Positions 15,222 to 24,228 are shown, numbered from the stretch's first letter. The stretch is 64,000 nucleotides of DNA from Persicitalea jodogahamensis (GCF_014651615.1 NZ_BMXF01000006.1:234210-298209); one strand, 5' to 3'. Notes: generated by a model from the sequence alone, not told the origin. Made by a program: numbers and translations.

Positions 15222-17117
15222 TTAGTATATTATTGGATCGCCTCCTGGGGTGTCCATTAGTCCGGAGAGAGGAGAGTTCGCGGAAAGTCCCAGTTTTTTG
15301 CGCAAGCGGTACTTGGTTTTATGAACGGAGGAGGGCGAGATACCCAGCATGCGACTCATTTGTGAGGTGTCGAGACGGAGCTGGGAAAGGGCCAGAAGTC
15401 GTTCTTCGGCGGGACTGATGTCGGGGAACTGCGTGCGGAGTTGCCAGAAAAATCCGGGATGGACCCGCTCAAACCGACGCTGAAACTCATCCCAATCGTT
15501 TTTGGTCAGGAGATTGGAATGCATCAATTTTTGCCGTGCCTCATTCAGCTGGGTGTCGTCTTTGGCTAAACTTCCGGATTCCAGGCTTTCCAGTTGAAGA
15601 GTGAGCGCATCAATGAGCGCATTTTTCTGGTGAAGATTTTCAACAAATCCATTCAGATCAATCTGAGCCTGTTGAAGTTCGTCTTCCACAATCTGCTTTT
15701 CCAATCGCAGCGATTTCTCTTTGGCCACCTCGATTTCCTGCTCCTGCCGCCGTCGGATGCGGCTTAGATATAATAGCCGAAAAAACAGTCCGGCCAGCGA
15801 AGCCAGCCCAATAGCAATCAACCAGAAGATACTTTGCTGGTTGCTCTTCTCGGCATCAATTGCCTCGACTTCTGATTCATATTTTTGAATGAGTAGTTTC
15901 TGTTCGGCCAGGGATAATTGCCGCGCGCTCGACCGCACGGCAATGCGATCACTCATCAGAAACATACTGTCGGCATACTGGCTGGCCCGCCGGGAGTTGT
16001 CGACTAGCTTGTAATACTGGCGCATTATCTCGTAGTACTCCCACAGGTAGTCCTCATCTCTCAAATTTCGGGCAAAGTCGGGCATAGTGAGGTTGAGCTG
16101 ATAGAGCTCTTTGGCCCGATCGAGGTAGTAGCGGCAGCTATCCAGTTGTTCCAGATGCACGAATGCTAGGGCTGCGCCTAGGGCGCCCGAGGTGGGATAG
16201 TAGCGATTCCTTCCGAATTTTAACCCTAAATGGTAGTCTGACTTAAATGCCTTCAGGGCGTCAACCCAGCGCTTCTGATTCTGGTAAAGGCCCCCCAAAT
16301 TACCTGCCGTGATCCCAATCCACACCGAATCGCGGTATTGGGCAGCCAGCTGCTGTGACCTGAGATAGTTGCGTTCCGCTTCGCGGATATATTCATCCCG
16401 ATTGAGGCTATCCTTGGAGCTCAAATGGGCATAGGAAAGCGCCATGGTGTTATAAGTCTGAATGTGCAGATTTTCGCTGAATGGCGGAAACTTTTCTGCC
16501 TCGCGCAGCAACGGAATCACTTTTTCGAATTCGTGGAAGTGGTAATAGTTAAAGGCCAGTTCGTACAGAAAACGGCTGATGGGTGGTATACTCTTCAGTC
16601 CAATGCTACGAAAGGCCCGGTTTGCGATCAACAAAAACTGAAAAGCTTTGCCGTAGTCTTCGGCTATAAAGTAATATTGCCCGGCGAAATGTTGGCAAAC
16701 GGCCGCAATCTCCGGATCTCCATCTTTGGTCGCCTGCTTCCCTACCTTCAAAAAAAGTTCGGCCTTTTGCTGGTTGGTGCCGTCGCCATTGCGGCCGTAG
16801 GTGTCGCGCGTATACCGGACGTAGCGACGCAGGTGTTTGTCCCGTAACCTGATGCCCACGTTCTCGATTTCGTTCAAGACCTCAAAGGCATATTCCTTAT
16901 TTTGGGTGACGGCCCGGCAAGTATCGAAGTAGTAGATCAGGTGAATGACGCGGTATGTCGGCGTTGCTTTTTCGATCTTTTGAACAACCGGATTCGCTAA
17001 TCCCGGAAGTGGCAGAAGCGTTACACCCAGAAAGCATATTAGTAAATGAAAAATTCGGCGCTTCCCAGCCTGACTAGCGGGAAGGATCGGGAAGAGCGAT
17101 GAAGGTGTGGGGGACAT
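15222..17117 (-). CDS. TPR membrane regulator with C-terminal LuxR-type helix-turn-helix
   Basis: 631 residues. A leader or first membrane helix (about 22-42) precedes a long TPR-like helical region (about 50-400; YDKAFQFLLIANRAF-type repeats, AERNYLRSQQLAAQYRDSVW). A membrane helix (about 429-447), a long coiled coil (about 455-530) and a C-terminal helix-turn-helix (about 567-620; SPAEERLLALSQLRLDTSQM, then SPSSVHKTKYRLRKKLGL) follow. This is the common Bacteroidota design in which periplasmic repeats sense a signal and a cytoplasmic GerE/LuxR-like domain binds DNA without a kinase step. The target is unknown. It stands alone between the decayed cargo gene and dxs. Confidence 0.82.
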   Translation of the reverse strand: MSPTPSSLFPILPASQAGKRRIFHLLICFLGVTLLPLPGLANPVVQKIEKATPTYRVIHLIYYFDTCRAVTQNKEYAFEVLNEIENVGIRLRDKHLRRYVRYTRDTYGRNGDGTNQQKAELFLKVGKQATKDGDPEIAAVCQHFAGQYYFIAEDYGKAFQFLLIANRAFRSIGLKSIPPISRFLYELAFNYYHFHEFEKVIPLLREAEKFPPFSENLHIQTYNTMALSYAHLSSKDSLNRDEYIREAERNYLRSQQLAAQYRDSVWIGITAGNLGGLYQNQKRWVDALKAFKSDYHLGLKFGRNRYYPTSGALGAALAFVHLEQLDSCRYYLDRAKELYQLNLTMPDFARNLRDEDYLWEYYEIMRQYYKLVDNSRRASQYADSMFLMSDRIAVRSSARQLSLAEQKLLIQKYESEVEAIDAEKSNQQSIFWLIAIGLASLAGLFFRLLYLSRIRRRQEQEIEVAKEKSLRLEKQIVEDELQQAQIDLNGFVENLHQKNALIDALTLQLESLESGSLAKDDTQLNEARQKLMHSNLLTKNDWDEFQRRFERVHPGFFWQLRTQFPDISPAEERLLALSQLRLDTSQMSRMLGISPSSVHKTKYRLRKKLGLSANSPLSGLMDTPGGDPIIY

Positions 17118-17420
17118 TTGCTGAATTTATAAAATCAATTCTTCCTTCAACAGCCCGATAACCGACCAACTTCGTCTCTGGAACTACCATTGTCTTGTCT
17201 CGATCGCTGGGCAAACACGAAAAAGCTACTAAAATACCATACCCTGTTAAAATTCTCAAAACTTTCAGCGTCAGCTGTGTCACCGGTCTGTGATGTTTTT
17301 CGGTGAGCTATAGGTGTTTTCAGGCATAAAGAAAATACTTAACTCACTCCACCTTTTTCAATTTTCGCCGTTCTCAAAAAGTACAGCGAGTGGTAAAAGC
17401 AAATGACCGTATTCTAAAAA

Positions 17421-17457
17421 GCAATAAGCCTGACCGAATTTCGGTCAGGCTTATTGC
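17421..17457. terminator. Long perfect hairpin after dxs
   Basis: GCAATAAGCCTGACCGA and its exact complement form a 17-bp stem with a 3-nt loop (ATT). It lies about 20 bp past the dxs stop at 17479. The flanks are A/T rich, so it can end the dxs transcript. Confidence 0.85.
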
Positions 17458-17478
17458 TTACTTAGTTGTCTTTTGCCC

Positions 17479-19431
17479 TTATATCTTTGCTAATTCATGA
17501 CGGGGTCGTAAATCCTCTTCCGCGACCATCTCCTGTACCGCCTTCACGATACCAGCCGCATCGAACCCACACTCGTAGTAAAGTTCATGAGGTTCGCCGT
17601 GTTCGATGATGTGGTCGGGGATGCCGAGCCGCTTGACGCGGGCCGCGTAGCCATGTTCAGACATGAATTCCAGAATGGCGCTGCCTACCCCGCCGGGGAG
17701 GCAACCATCTTCCACGGTCAGGATGTGGTCGTGTTTTTGGAAAACTTCGTGTAGTAATGCTTCGTCCAGCGGCTTGGCAAAGCGCAGATCATAGTGCGCG
17801 GCTTGAATAGCTTGTTTCGCCAAAATTTCGCAGGCTTCCACGGCAAAGTTGCCCACGTGCCCCAGCGTCAGGATTGCTATATCTTCGCCCTCGCGGATTT
17901 GGCGGCCTTTGCCTACTTCAATTTCTTCCAGTGGGGTGCGCCATTCGGGCATTACGCCCTGCCCGCGCGGGTAGCGAATCGTAAAAGCACTCTTGCCTTG
18001 CTGAATTTTGGGTAGTTGCGCCGTGTACATCAGGTTACGGAGTTGCTCCTCGTTCATGGGAGCCGACACGATCATGTTCGGCACGCAGCGCATATAGGCC
18101 AGGTCGTAGGCCCCGTGGTGCGTAGGTCCGTCAGCCCCGGCGATGCCCGCCCGGTCGAGACAAAAAATGACGGGTAAGCCCTGAATGCAGACGTCGTGCA
18201 CAACCTGATCGTAGGCCCGTTGCATGAAGGTGCTGTAGATATTGCAATACACCACACTGCCCCGCGTGACCATTCCGGCTGAGAATGTTACCGCGTGTTG
18301 CTCGGCGATGCCTACGTCGAAGGCGCGGTCGGGCATGGCCTGCATCATAATATTCAGAGACGAACCCGACGGCATCGCGGGCGTAATGCCCACGATCTGC
18401 GGATTTTTCTCGGCCAATTCTACGATCGTATGGCCAAAGACATCCTGGTACTTTGGCGCTTGCGGCTTATTGTAGGTTTTTTTCTTGATTTCGCCCGTGA
18501 CTTTGTCGAACAGGCCCGGCGCGTGCCACTTGGTCTGATCTTTCTCTGCGGGCCCATAGCCCTTGCCTTTTACCGTAAGGCAATGCAGCAACTTAGGACC
18601 GGGAATGTCCTTTAAATCGTTCAACACATCAGTCACGTGTTCGATGTCGTTGCCGTCGATGGGACCGAAGTACCTTAGTCCCAGCGACTCGAAAAGGTTG
18701 CTTTGCTCCAAAAGTCCGACTTTAAGCGTGTTCTCAACCTTGGAAACGATCTCCTGAGCACTTTTGCCAAATTTGCTCATCTTCCCGAGCAGGTTCCAGA
18801 CCTCGTCACGGACTTTATTATAAGTATGCGAGGTAGTAATGTCGGTCAGGTATGCTTTCAAAGCTCCTACATTGGGATCGATGGCCATGCAGTTGTCGTT
18901 CAGCACAATCAACAGATTGGTGTCGGCCGTACCCGCGTGGTTCATCCCTTCAAAGGCCAGTCCGGCGGTCATAGCTCCGTCGCCAATAACGGCGATGTGA
19001 TGCCGCTCGCGGTTGTTTTGCAGCACCGACGATACCGCCATGCCCAAAGCAGCCGAAATGGAAGTAGAAGAGTGGCCGACGCCAAAAGCGTCAAAATCGC
19101 TTTCAGCCCGTTTGGGAAAACCCGAGAGGCCGCCGTACAATCGATTGGTCGCAAAATTATCGCGCCGCCCGGTCAGAATTTTGTGACCATAGGCCTGATG
19201 TCCCACATCCCACACCAGTTGGTCGTCGGGCGTGTTGAATATGTAGTGCAGGGCCACCGTAAGCTCAACTACCCCCAGACTCGCCCCGAAATGCCCGCCG
19301 TACACCGATACGTTGTCGATAATGAATTGCCTTAATTCGTTACAAACCAGCGGCAATTGCGCACGATCCAACTTGCGCAGGTCTTCGGGTGAGTTGATTT
19401 GAGCAAGTATTTTTCCGGGAGTGATAAGCAT
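17479..19431 (-). CDS. dxs: 1-deoxy-D-xylulose-5-phosphate synthase
   Basis: Makes 1-deoxy-D-xylulose 5-phosphate from pyruvate and glyceraldehyde 3-phosphate using thiamine diphosphate, the first step of the MEP isoprenoid pathway. From the ATG at 19431 (MLITPGKILAQINSPEDLRK, the usual family start) it has 650 residues; an ATG five codons upstream is less likely. The thiamine-diphosphate motif GDGAMTAGLAFEG followed by NDNCMAIDPNVG, the HGAYDLAYMRCVPNM transketolase core and the C-terminal domain with LGIPDHIIEHGEP are all present at full length. It is a cytoplasmic enzyme and appears to be transcribed alone, with a strong hairpin behind it. Confidence 0.97.
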   Translation of the reverse strand: MLITPGKILAQINSPEDLRKLDRAQLPLVCNELRQFIIDNVSVYGGHFGASLGVVELTVALHYIFNTPDDQLVWDVGHQAYGHKILTGRRDNFATNRLYGGLSGFPKRAESDFDAFGVGHSSTSISAALGMAVSSVLQNNRERHHIAVIGDGAMTAGLAFEGMNHAGTADTNLLIVLNDNCMAIDPNVGALKAYLTDITTSHTYNKVRDEVWNLLGKMSKFGKSAQEIVSKVENTLKVGLLEQSNLFESLGLRYFGPIDGNDIEHVTDVLNDLKDIPGPKLLHCLTVKGKGYGPAEKDQTKWHAPGLFDKVTGEIKKKTYNKPQAPKYQDVFGHTIVELAEKNPQIVGITPAMPSGSSLNIMMQAMPDRAFDVGIAEQHAVTFSAGMVTRGSVVYCNIYSTFMQRAYDQVVHDVCIQGLPVIFCLDRAGIAGADGPTHHGAYDLAYMRCVPNMIVSAPMNEEQLRNLMYTAQLPKIQQGKSAFTIRYPRGQGVMPEWRTPLEEIEVGKGRQIREGEDIAILTLGHVGNFAVEACEILAKQAIQAAHYDLRFAKPLDEALLHEVFQKHDHILTVEDGCLPGGVGSAILEFMSEHGYAARVKRLGIPDHIIEHGEPHELYYECGFDAAGIVKAVQEMVAEEDLRPRHELAKI

Positions 19432-19436
19432 TTGTC

Positions 19437-19470
19437 TAATGGACAATGGATTGTGGACAACGGATAGTGA
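19437..19470. repeat. GGACAATGG-type satellite, left of the IVS gene
   Basis: The low-complexity stretch ATGGACAATGGATTGTGGAC is made of TGGACAA/TGGAT units. A related stretch in inverse orientation (CATTGTCCACTATCCATTTTCC) lies at 19846-19870, so the two frame the gene at 19498-19842. Confidence 0.5.
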
Positions 19471-19497
19471 AAGTACCCATCGTACTGAAATATTTAC

Positions 19498-19842
19498 CTA
19501 ACGACCTAAGGCTGTTTTGGTCGATTTTATGATACTTACGAGCAATCTAAGGATTTCGACGCAGTCTTTCTGCAGGGAATCAAATTCGTCCTTACTGATA
19601 TATTCCGTGTCTTTCAGTAGCATTAACCAGTACTCTGTCTCGTTTGTTTCTTTTAGCGCGGTGCTCATCTTGTTGAGAAAGTCAGCTTTTGACTGAGCGT
19701 GTTCTGATTCTCTAATAGGCGCGCCGATCGAGGTTTTGCTCCTGAGTAGTTGCTTGGGCAGCACGAATTCTTTCTTCTCTGCGGACAAATGCTTGTAAAG
19801 TCTAATCACCCTATTTGCAAAATTATAGGATTTTGTCTCCAA
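19498..19842 (-). CDS. Four helix bundle protein (23S rRNA intervening-sequence type)
   Basis: 114 residues with the pattern of the S23/IVP family: YNFANRVIRLYKHLS, then FVLPKQLLRSKTSIGAPIRE, AQSKADFLNKMSTALKETNE and EYWLMLLKD, ending in a long helix. These small helical bundles were first seen encoded in intervening sequences of 23S rRNA genes but also occur as free genes scattered in Bacteroidota, often between core genes. Their function is not known. Here it is wedged between dxs and a rhomboid gene and is framed by inversely oriented short satellites, which suggests that it arrived as a cassette. Confidence 0.92.
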   Translation of the reverse strand: METKSYNFANRVIRLYKHLSAEKKEFVLPKQLLRSKTSIGAPIRESEHAQSKADFLNKMSTALKETNETEYWLMLLKDTEYISKDEFDSLQKDCVEILRLLVSIIKSTKTALGR

Positions 19843-19845
19843 CTA

Positions 19846-19870
19846 CATTGTCCACTATCCATTTTCCATT
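19846..19870. repeat. GGACAATGG-type satellite, right of the IVS gene
   Basis: CATTGTCCACTATCCATTTTCC is the inverse form of the repeat at 19437-19470. It ends at the stop codon of the rhomboid gene. Confidence 0.5.
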
Positions 19871-20786
19871 ATTTCTGCTGACTGGCTTTAAAAAGCTTCT
19901 GCTTCTCTTCTTTCGTCAGACTTTCATAACCCGACTTCGATATTTTATCCAGTATAGAGTCGATCTCGTCCTGGTCGGGCATTTCTACGGATGCGGGAGA
20001 AGCGGCTGACGAATAGGCGGAGGCCGTGCGCTGCACCTCCTTCTGCCGGTGCGTGACCCGCATCGGAGGACGCCGGCGGAATAGATTATTCCATATCGCC
20101 ATCAGCACGTACAGCGGCTTACCCATGTCGGTACCATTCTGCAAGAACTTGATGAACAAAAAACCGGTGAGTGCGCCGCCCAGGTGTGCGAGGTTACCGC
20201 CTGCGTTGGGGCCAATAGACTGCGCTAGAGAAAGAATGATGTAAAAGAAAGCAATGTACTTAATGCGAATCGGCCCGATGAATATCAGGTTGAAGGTGTA
20301 GTTGGGCAGCAGGGTGGATGCGCCCACGGCCACTGAAAAGGCGGCTGCCGAAGCACCCAGCATTTGCGAACCCGCCACCTGCGACTGGAAGTAGGGCAGT
20401 AGATTGTAAATCGCCACGTAGGCTACCCCTCCGGCGATACCACCCAGTATGTAAAGTGCGATCAGCCGCTTAGAACCCAGGTACTCATCCACCAATCGCC
20501 CGAACCAATACAGGAACAGCATATTGAAGAGAATGTGAAAAATCTCCTCGTGGGTGAAGAAATAGGTGATGATTGTCCAGGGCTTGTACAGGAATTCGCG
20601 CGGCGCGGCAGGCAGCCGCAGCATATCGACCAGCCACACATACGCCTCGGACGATTGGCCGAGCGTGAAGATCACCTTCGTCAGCAGCAGACTGAGAAAC
20701 ACCACCACGTTGATCAGAATGATCCTGACTAACGTGTTGTCCGTTTTGGTGAATTCCCGCTTAAAATCGTCAAAAATACCACTCAT
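19869..20786 (-). CDS. Rhomboid family intramembrane serine protease
   Basis: 305 residues with about six membrane helices between 20 and 215. The catalytic signature is visible: the HxxxN loop (HILFN, H84/N88), the nucleophile S146 in LGASAAAF and the partner H201 in AHLGG. By family knowledge it cleaves membrane-anchored proteins within the bilayer. A cytoplasmic tail of about 90 basic and then acidic residues (RRRPPMRVTHRQKEV to the end) contains a short SDxI-like helical segment (DEIDSILDKISKSGYESLT). It is followed by a second rhomboid gene upstream on the same strand, separated by about 80 bp of satellite-like DNA. The substrate is unknown. Confidence 0.93.
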   Translation of the reverse strand: MSGIFDDFKREFTKTDNTLVRIILINVVVFLSLLLTKVIFTLGQSSEAYVWLVDMLRLPAAPREFLYKPWTIITYFFTHEEIFHILFNMLFLYWFGRLVDEYLGSKRLIALYILGGIAGGVAYVAIYNLLPYFQSQVAGSQMLGASAAAFSVAVGASTLLPNYTFNLIFIGPIRIKYIAFFYIILSLAQSIGPNAGGNLAHLGGALTGFLFIKFLQNGTDMGKPLYVLMAIWNNLFRRRPPMRVTHRQKEVQRTASAYSSAASPASVEMPDQDEIDSILDKISKSGYESLTKEEKQKLFKASQQK

Positions 20787-20800
20787 CGCTTTTCCAGATT

Positions 20801-20865
20801 TTGGACGTTGGACACCGGACGTCAGATTTTGTTAAGTCCAACGCCCGGTGTTCAGTATCCAGCAT
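20801..20865. repeat. Imperfect inverted satellite between the rhomboid genes
   Basis: TTGGACGTTGGACACCGGAC and, further on, GTCCAACGCCCGGTGTTCAG are imperfect complements. The unit GGAC/GTCC recalls the stretches at 19437 and 19846. It could fold in the transcript between the two rhomboid genes. Confidence 0.45.
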
Positions 20866-20868
20866 CCC

Positions 20869-21654
20869 TTAATAAAATTTATTCTTCTCTGATCCCCACA
20901 CTTTCAACATAATAAAAGCAAACAGCATCCCGCCGAGGTGAGCGAAGTGAGCCACGTTGTCGGTTTGGGCATTCTGAATGCCCGAGTACAGTTCATACAA
21001 TCCGTAAAAAGCCACAAAATACTTCGCTTTGATCGGAAATGGAATAAATAACAGAAAAAGTTCAGTATTGGGAAACAGTAACCCGAAGGCCATCAGGATC
21101 CCGAAGATCGCCCCGGAGGCTCCCACCATCGGGATGCTAACTTGCTGCTGCAAAAAACCTTTCACAAAGTTAACACTATCCTGGATGAAACGCGGGTCAC
21201 TCGGATGTTCTTCAAAATTATTTATAAAATCCAGATTGGCCTGATACAACGGTCCGGCATGCTGGCTCATGAAATCCAGGAATCCTTCGGGTGTCGGGTA
21301 GTCCAGATAAATGCTGGCCGCCTGCTGCAGCTGCGAGGTTTCGAAGAAGTCGATGGCCGAAAAAAGCGCCCCTGCCCCGATACCCGTCACAAAGTAAAAA
21401 ATCAGAAAGCGTTTTTGCCCCCAGATTCTTTCCAGCATGGGGCCAAAAATAATCAGACCGAACATGTTACTAAAAATGTGCCCGATGTTGGCGTGCAGGA
21501 ACATATACGTGACAAACTGGAACGGCAAAAAATGCGGCGACATGAAAGAGTACAGGGCAAAATTCGGCGTCAGGGGCAGAATGTAAGAGTCCACGATAAA
21601 GAACACAATGTTCAGAATCAGCAGATTACGGACAATCGGGGTAAGCTGAAACAT
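20869..21654 (-). CDS. Rhomboid family intramembrane serine protease
   Basis: 261 residues starting MFQLTPIVRNLLILNIVFF. The six-helix rhomboid core is present with HANIGHIFSNM in the HxxxN loop, the nucleophile S180 in VGASGAIFGI and the partner H239 in AHFAHLGG. A loop of about 70 residues between helices 3 and 4 (about 104-172, FFETSQLQQAASIYLDYPTP) is longer than usual and probably periplasmic. The core is distinct from the neighbouring rhomboid, so they are old paralogues with probably different substrates. It may be transcribed together with the gene at 19869-20786. Confidence 0.94.
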   Translation of the reverse strand: MFQLTPIVRNLLILNIVFFIVDSYILPLTPNFALYSFMSPHFLPFQFVTYMFLHANIGHIFSNMFGLIIFGPMLERIWGQKRFLIFYFVTGIGAGALFSAIDFFETSQLQQAASIYLDYPTPEGFLDFMSQHAGPLYQANLDFINNFEEHPSDPRFIQDSVNFVKGFLQQQVSIPMVGASGAIFGILMAFGLLFPNTELFLLFIPFPIKAKYFVAFYGLYELYSGIQNAQTDNVAHFAHLGGMLFAFIMLKVWGSEKNKFY

Positions 21655-21871
21655 TTACTCAAGAAAGGATGGAAGGTGGATGATAGGTGACGGACGACCT
21701 GGCAATTTATGATTCGTATTTGTTCAAGTGCTTATGAATGAGTAAAGCTAACGGATCGAATCCCCTTTTCGTTTCGCGAAAGGGATTTTTGAACGCAAAG
21801 CGCACGTCATGATTTGTGAAGTGTTTGGCCGGGGCTGCTGTAAACTAGCACCGCACTTACTGCGGGTCAGG

Positions 21872-22654
21872 TCAATAGCTGCCTCCTGCGCCGCCGCCGC
21901 CGAAACTACCTCCGCCGAAGCCGCCAAAACCACCGCCACCTCCTCCGCCGAAGCCGCCCCCACCGCCCCAGTTGCCGGAAGAACTACCCCAGCCCGAGTG
22001 GGTACTGTACGGAAAGAAAACCGGGCCACCGGAATTACGGAAGCGTTTGCCCCCACGGCCCCCGCCGCCGCCCCGGTTGCGCAGGATGATGAAGAGTATG
22101 ATCAGAAAAATGATGATAATAAAGCCGGCCGGAAATTCTTCCCCGTCTGCCGATTGTGGGACGGCTTTGTATTCGCCGGAGGCGTAGCGGATGATGGCAT
22201 CCACCCCCCGGTCAAGGCCGCGATAAAACATTTTGTTTTTGAACTCGGGGATGATTTCCTGCGACACGATACGCTTGGCAATGGCGTCGGGAATGGCTCC
22301 CTCCATGCCGTAGCCCGTGGCAATGAACACCTTGCGGTCGTCGGGTGCCCACAGCAGCACAATGCCGTTATTTTTGCCTTTTTGGCCTACCCCCCAGGCG
22401 CGGCCCAGTTCAAAGGCGTAGTCGGCGATGGCGTAGGGTTCCACAGTGGGAACAATGACTACCGTAATCTGGGTGGAGGTAGAGTCGTCGTAGGCCACCA
22501 GTTTTTGCTCCAGCTCAGCCTCTTCGGTAGGGTTGAGTTGATTGGCGAGGTCGTTGACCAGACGGGCCGGACTCGGACGTGGCGGAATATCCTGCGCTTG
22601 GACGGATTGACCCAGCAGAAACAGGCAAAAGAGTAAAAGAGAATATATTTTCAT
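21872..22654 (-). CDS. TPM-domain protein with glycine-rich tail (YgcG family)
   Basis: 260 residues. A signal peptide (ending SVQAQ, about residue 20) leads to a TPM domain (about 25-160; RLVNDLANQLNPTEEAELEQ, STQITVVIVPTVEPY, NNGIVLLWAPDDRKVFIATG, then IISQEIIPEF-like features and YRGLDRGVDAIIRYA). A membrane helix follows (about 176-193; FIIIIFLIILFIIL), and then a tail of arginine and glycine-serine repeats ending GGSFGGGGAGGSY. TPM proteins of this type are inner-membrane proteins that accompany LemA. Some homologues have acid phosphatase activity in plants, and a role in photosystem or membrane-protein assembly has been proposed. It lies 8 bp after a second TPM gene and probably shares its transcript. 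Confidence 0.93.
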   Translation of the reverse strand: MKIYSLLLFCLFLLGQSVQAQDIPPRPSPARLVNDLANQLNPTEEAELEQKLVAYDDSTSTQITVVIVPTVEPYAIADYAFELGRAWGVGQKGKNNGIVLLWAPDDRKVFIATGYGMEGAIPDAIAKRIVSQEIIPEFKNKMFYRGLDRGVDAIIRYASGEYKAVPQSADGEEFPAGFIIIIFLIILFIILRNRGGGGGRGGKRFRNSGGPVFFPYSTHSGWGSSSGNWGGGGGFGGGGGGGFGGFGGGSFGGGGAGGSY

Positions 22655-22662
22655 GGCTTTGG

Positions 22663-23103
22663 TTACCCGAACGATATGTCATCGGGTAGTTCGTTGATGT
22701 CATCCGATTGGTACGGAAAGTATGTTAGCAATTGCTGACCCGCCTCTTCGATGCCCTCGCAGAGTCCTTCGACAAATTCATTTTTCTTGAAGTGAGCGCG
22801 TAGTTTTTCCTTGGTACTTTCCCAGAAATCATGCGGGACTTTTTCGTAGATTCCTTTGTCGCCGAGTACTGCAAACTTGCGGTCTTCGTGGGCCAGGTAG
22901 AACAGCACGCCGTTGCGGTCCTTGGTATTGTGCAGGCTCAGTTCACCGAAGACTACTTTGGCGCGGTCCATCACGTCCTCATCGGGACACCGGGCTTCGA
23001 TGTGCACCTTGATTTCGCCGGAAGTGCGCTTTTCGGCTTCCTGAATGGTAGCGACGATGCGCTGCGTTTCTATTTTGCCAAACAGAGGATTTTCGGTAGC
23101 CAT
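22663..23103 (-). CDS. TPM-domain protein, short form
   Basis: 146 residues without a signal peptide. It starts MATENPLFGKIETQRIVATI and shows one TPM domain (TSGEIKVHIEARCPDEDVMD, then DRNGVLFYLAHEDRKFAVLG, EGLCEGIEEAGQQLLTYFP). In this family short cytoplasmic TPM proteins usually sit next to a longer membrane-bound TPM protein and LemA, as here. The stop is 8 bp before the start of the longer TPM gene, consistent with one transcript. A terminator-like hairpin at 23245-23280 separates the pair from lemA. Confidence 0.92.
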   Translation of the reverse strand: MATENPLFGKIETQRIVATIQEAEKRTSGEIKVHIEARCPDEDVMDRAKVVFGELSLHNTKDRNGVLFYLAHEDRKFAVLGDKGIYEKVPHDFWESTKEKLRAHFKKNEFVEGLCEGIEEAGQQLLTYFPYQSDDINELPDDISFG

Positions 23104-23244
23104 TTGATTCGTAGACAGTGGATGGTTGATAGTGGCTCATTTGGGTGCGGAAAAACCCAAGTTTGCAATATTCAATGGAGAGGGGGTAAGGGGTTCGATT
23201 GGCCGCCATGGGTCGCCCCGCTTTGACCTTTTTACCAAAAAGAA

Positions 23245-23280
23245 AGACGCCATACCGCCACGGCGGGCAGCATGGCGTCT
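23245..23280 (-). terminator. Hairpin between lemA and the TPM genes
   Basis: AGACGCCAT pairs with ATGGCGTCT, and the loop contains GCCGCC-like arms. On the minus strand it is followed by TTCTTTTTGG. It lies 20 bp past the lemA stop, so read-through into the TPM pair may be partial. Confidence 0.75.
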
Positions 23281-23299
23281 TTTTATGTCGGAACAGAAA

Positions 23300-23881
23300 T
23301 TAAAAAGTAACGGTCGGGGCGTTTTGGGCGGCCTGTGAAGCTTCGAAGAAGCCCTTCCGCTCAAATCCGAAAATGCTCGCGAAAATAGTGTTCGGGAAGC
23401 TTCGCACCGATTGGTTGTACTCATTCACTACGGCGTTGAAGTCGTTACGAGCCACGGTAATACGGTTCTCGGTACCTTCCAGCTGTGCCTGCAATTCCAG
23501 AAAATTCTGGTTGGCTTTCAGGTCGGGATAGCGTTCCACGGAGACCAGCAGCCGCGACAGCGCGCCGCCCAACTGATCCTGTGCGGCCTGAAATTTCTGA
23601 ATATTTTCGGGCGTGAGGTCATCGGCGCTGATTTGTGTCGAAGTGGCTTTGGCACGGGCTTCGATGACGTCGGTCAAAGTACCCCGCTCGAATTCGGCGG
23701 CCCCTTTAACGGTGTTGACCAGGTTCGGAATTAGGTCGGCCCGGCGCTGATACTGGCTCTGCACCTTGGCCCACTGCTCGTTGACGTTCTCGTCTTTCTG
23801 CACCAGCCCGTTGTAGGAGCTGCAGCCGAACATACCGCCGACCAGCAAAAGGATAACTATGACAATAAGACTTTTGGACAT
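23300..23881 (-). CDS. LemA family protein
   Basis: 193 residues from the ATG at 23881 (MSKSLIVIVILLLVGGMFG); an ATG 11 codons upstream sits just behind the -7 box and would leave almost no leader. One N-terminal membrane helix is followed by the LemA coiled-coil core: YNGLVQKDENVNEQWAKVQS, YQRRADLIPNLVNTVKGAAE, SVERYPDLKANQNFLELQAQ, then ENRITVARNDFNAVVNEYN and SFPNTIFASIFGF. All the signature segments are present at normal length. The function of LemA is not settled; it regularly occurs with TPM proteins and is linked to envelope stress. A cysteine in FGCSSY could make it a lipoprotein. Confidence 0.95.
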   Translation of the reverse strand: MSKSLIVIVILLLVGGMFGCSSYNGLVQKDENVNEQWAKVQSQYQRRADLIPNLVNTVKGAAEFERGTLTDVIEARAKATSTQISADDLTPENIQKFQAAQDQLGGALSRLLVSVERYPDLKANQNFLELQAQLEGTENRITVARNDFNAVVNEYNQSVRSFPNTIFASIFGFERKGFFEASQAAQNAPTVTF

Positions 23882-23921
23882 GATGGTTCTGTTTTGAGGT
23901 TGATTTTGATTCAAAATTACC

Positions 23922-23929
23922 CAAAACTA
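23922..23929 (-). promoter_or_regulatory. -7 box of lemA
   Basis: TAGTTTTG on the minus strand is a perfect TAnnTTTG, 40 bp before the ATG at 23881. The plus-strand stretch from here to 24228 contains no gene that I can support. Confidence 0.55.
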
Positions 23930-24228
23930 GGGATTTCCGGGGAGAAAACTACATGGCTGGTCCTGCGAGCGGCCTTTGGTACCCCGTGGCTAGTACGAAC
24001 GAAATGCTTGCTCCGTCTATTCCTGCCTTATCTGTGGCTCCAATACTTCTATCTGCGATAGGGCCGTCGAATCAGCCCGCGCTTTTAACGCGATTCATGT
24101 AGTAGGGTATTCGCAGATGCGAGGGTGATAGCTAAAAAAGCTAAGGTTTTCTGAATGATTGCATTTATTGGTTACTTTATTGAGATTTACGGGAATTGCT
24201 TTTTTCCACCCTTCAAATAATAATCTTT

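Noticed and set aside
17074..17283. 69-codon minus-strand frame with a leader-like start
   Set aside because: It overlaps the start of the TPR/LuxR regulator by 44 bp and shows no mature domain; evidence is too weak to list it.
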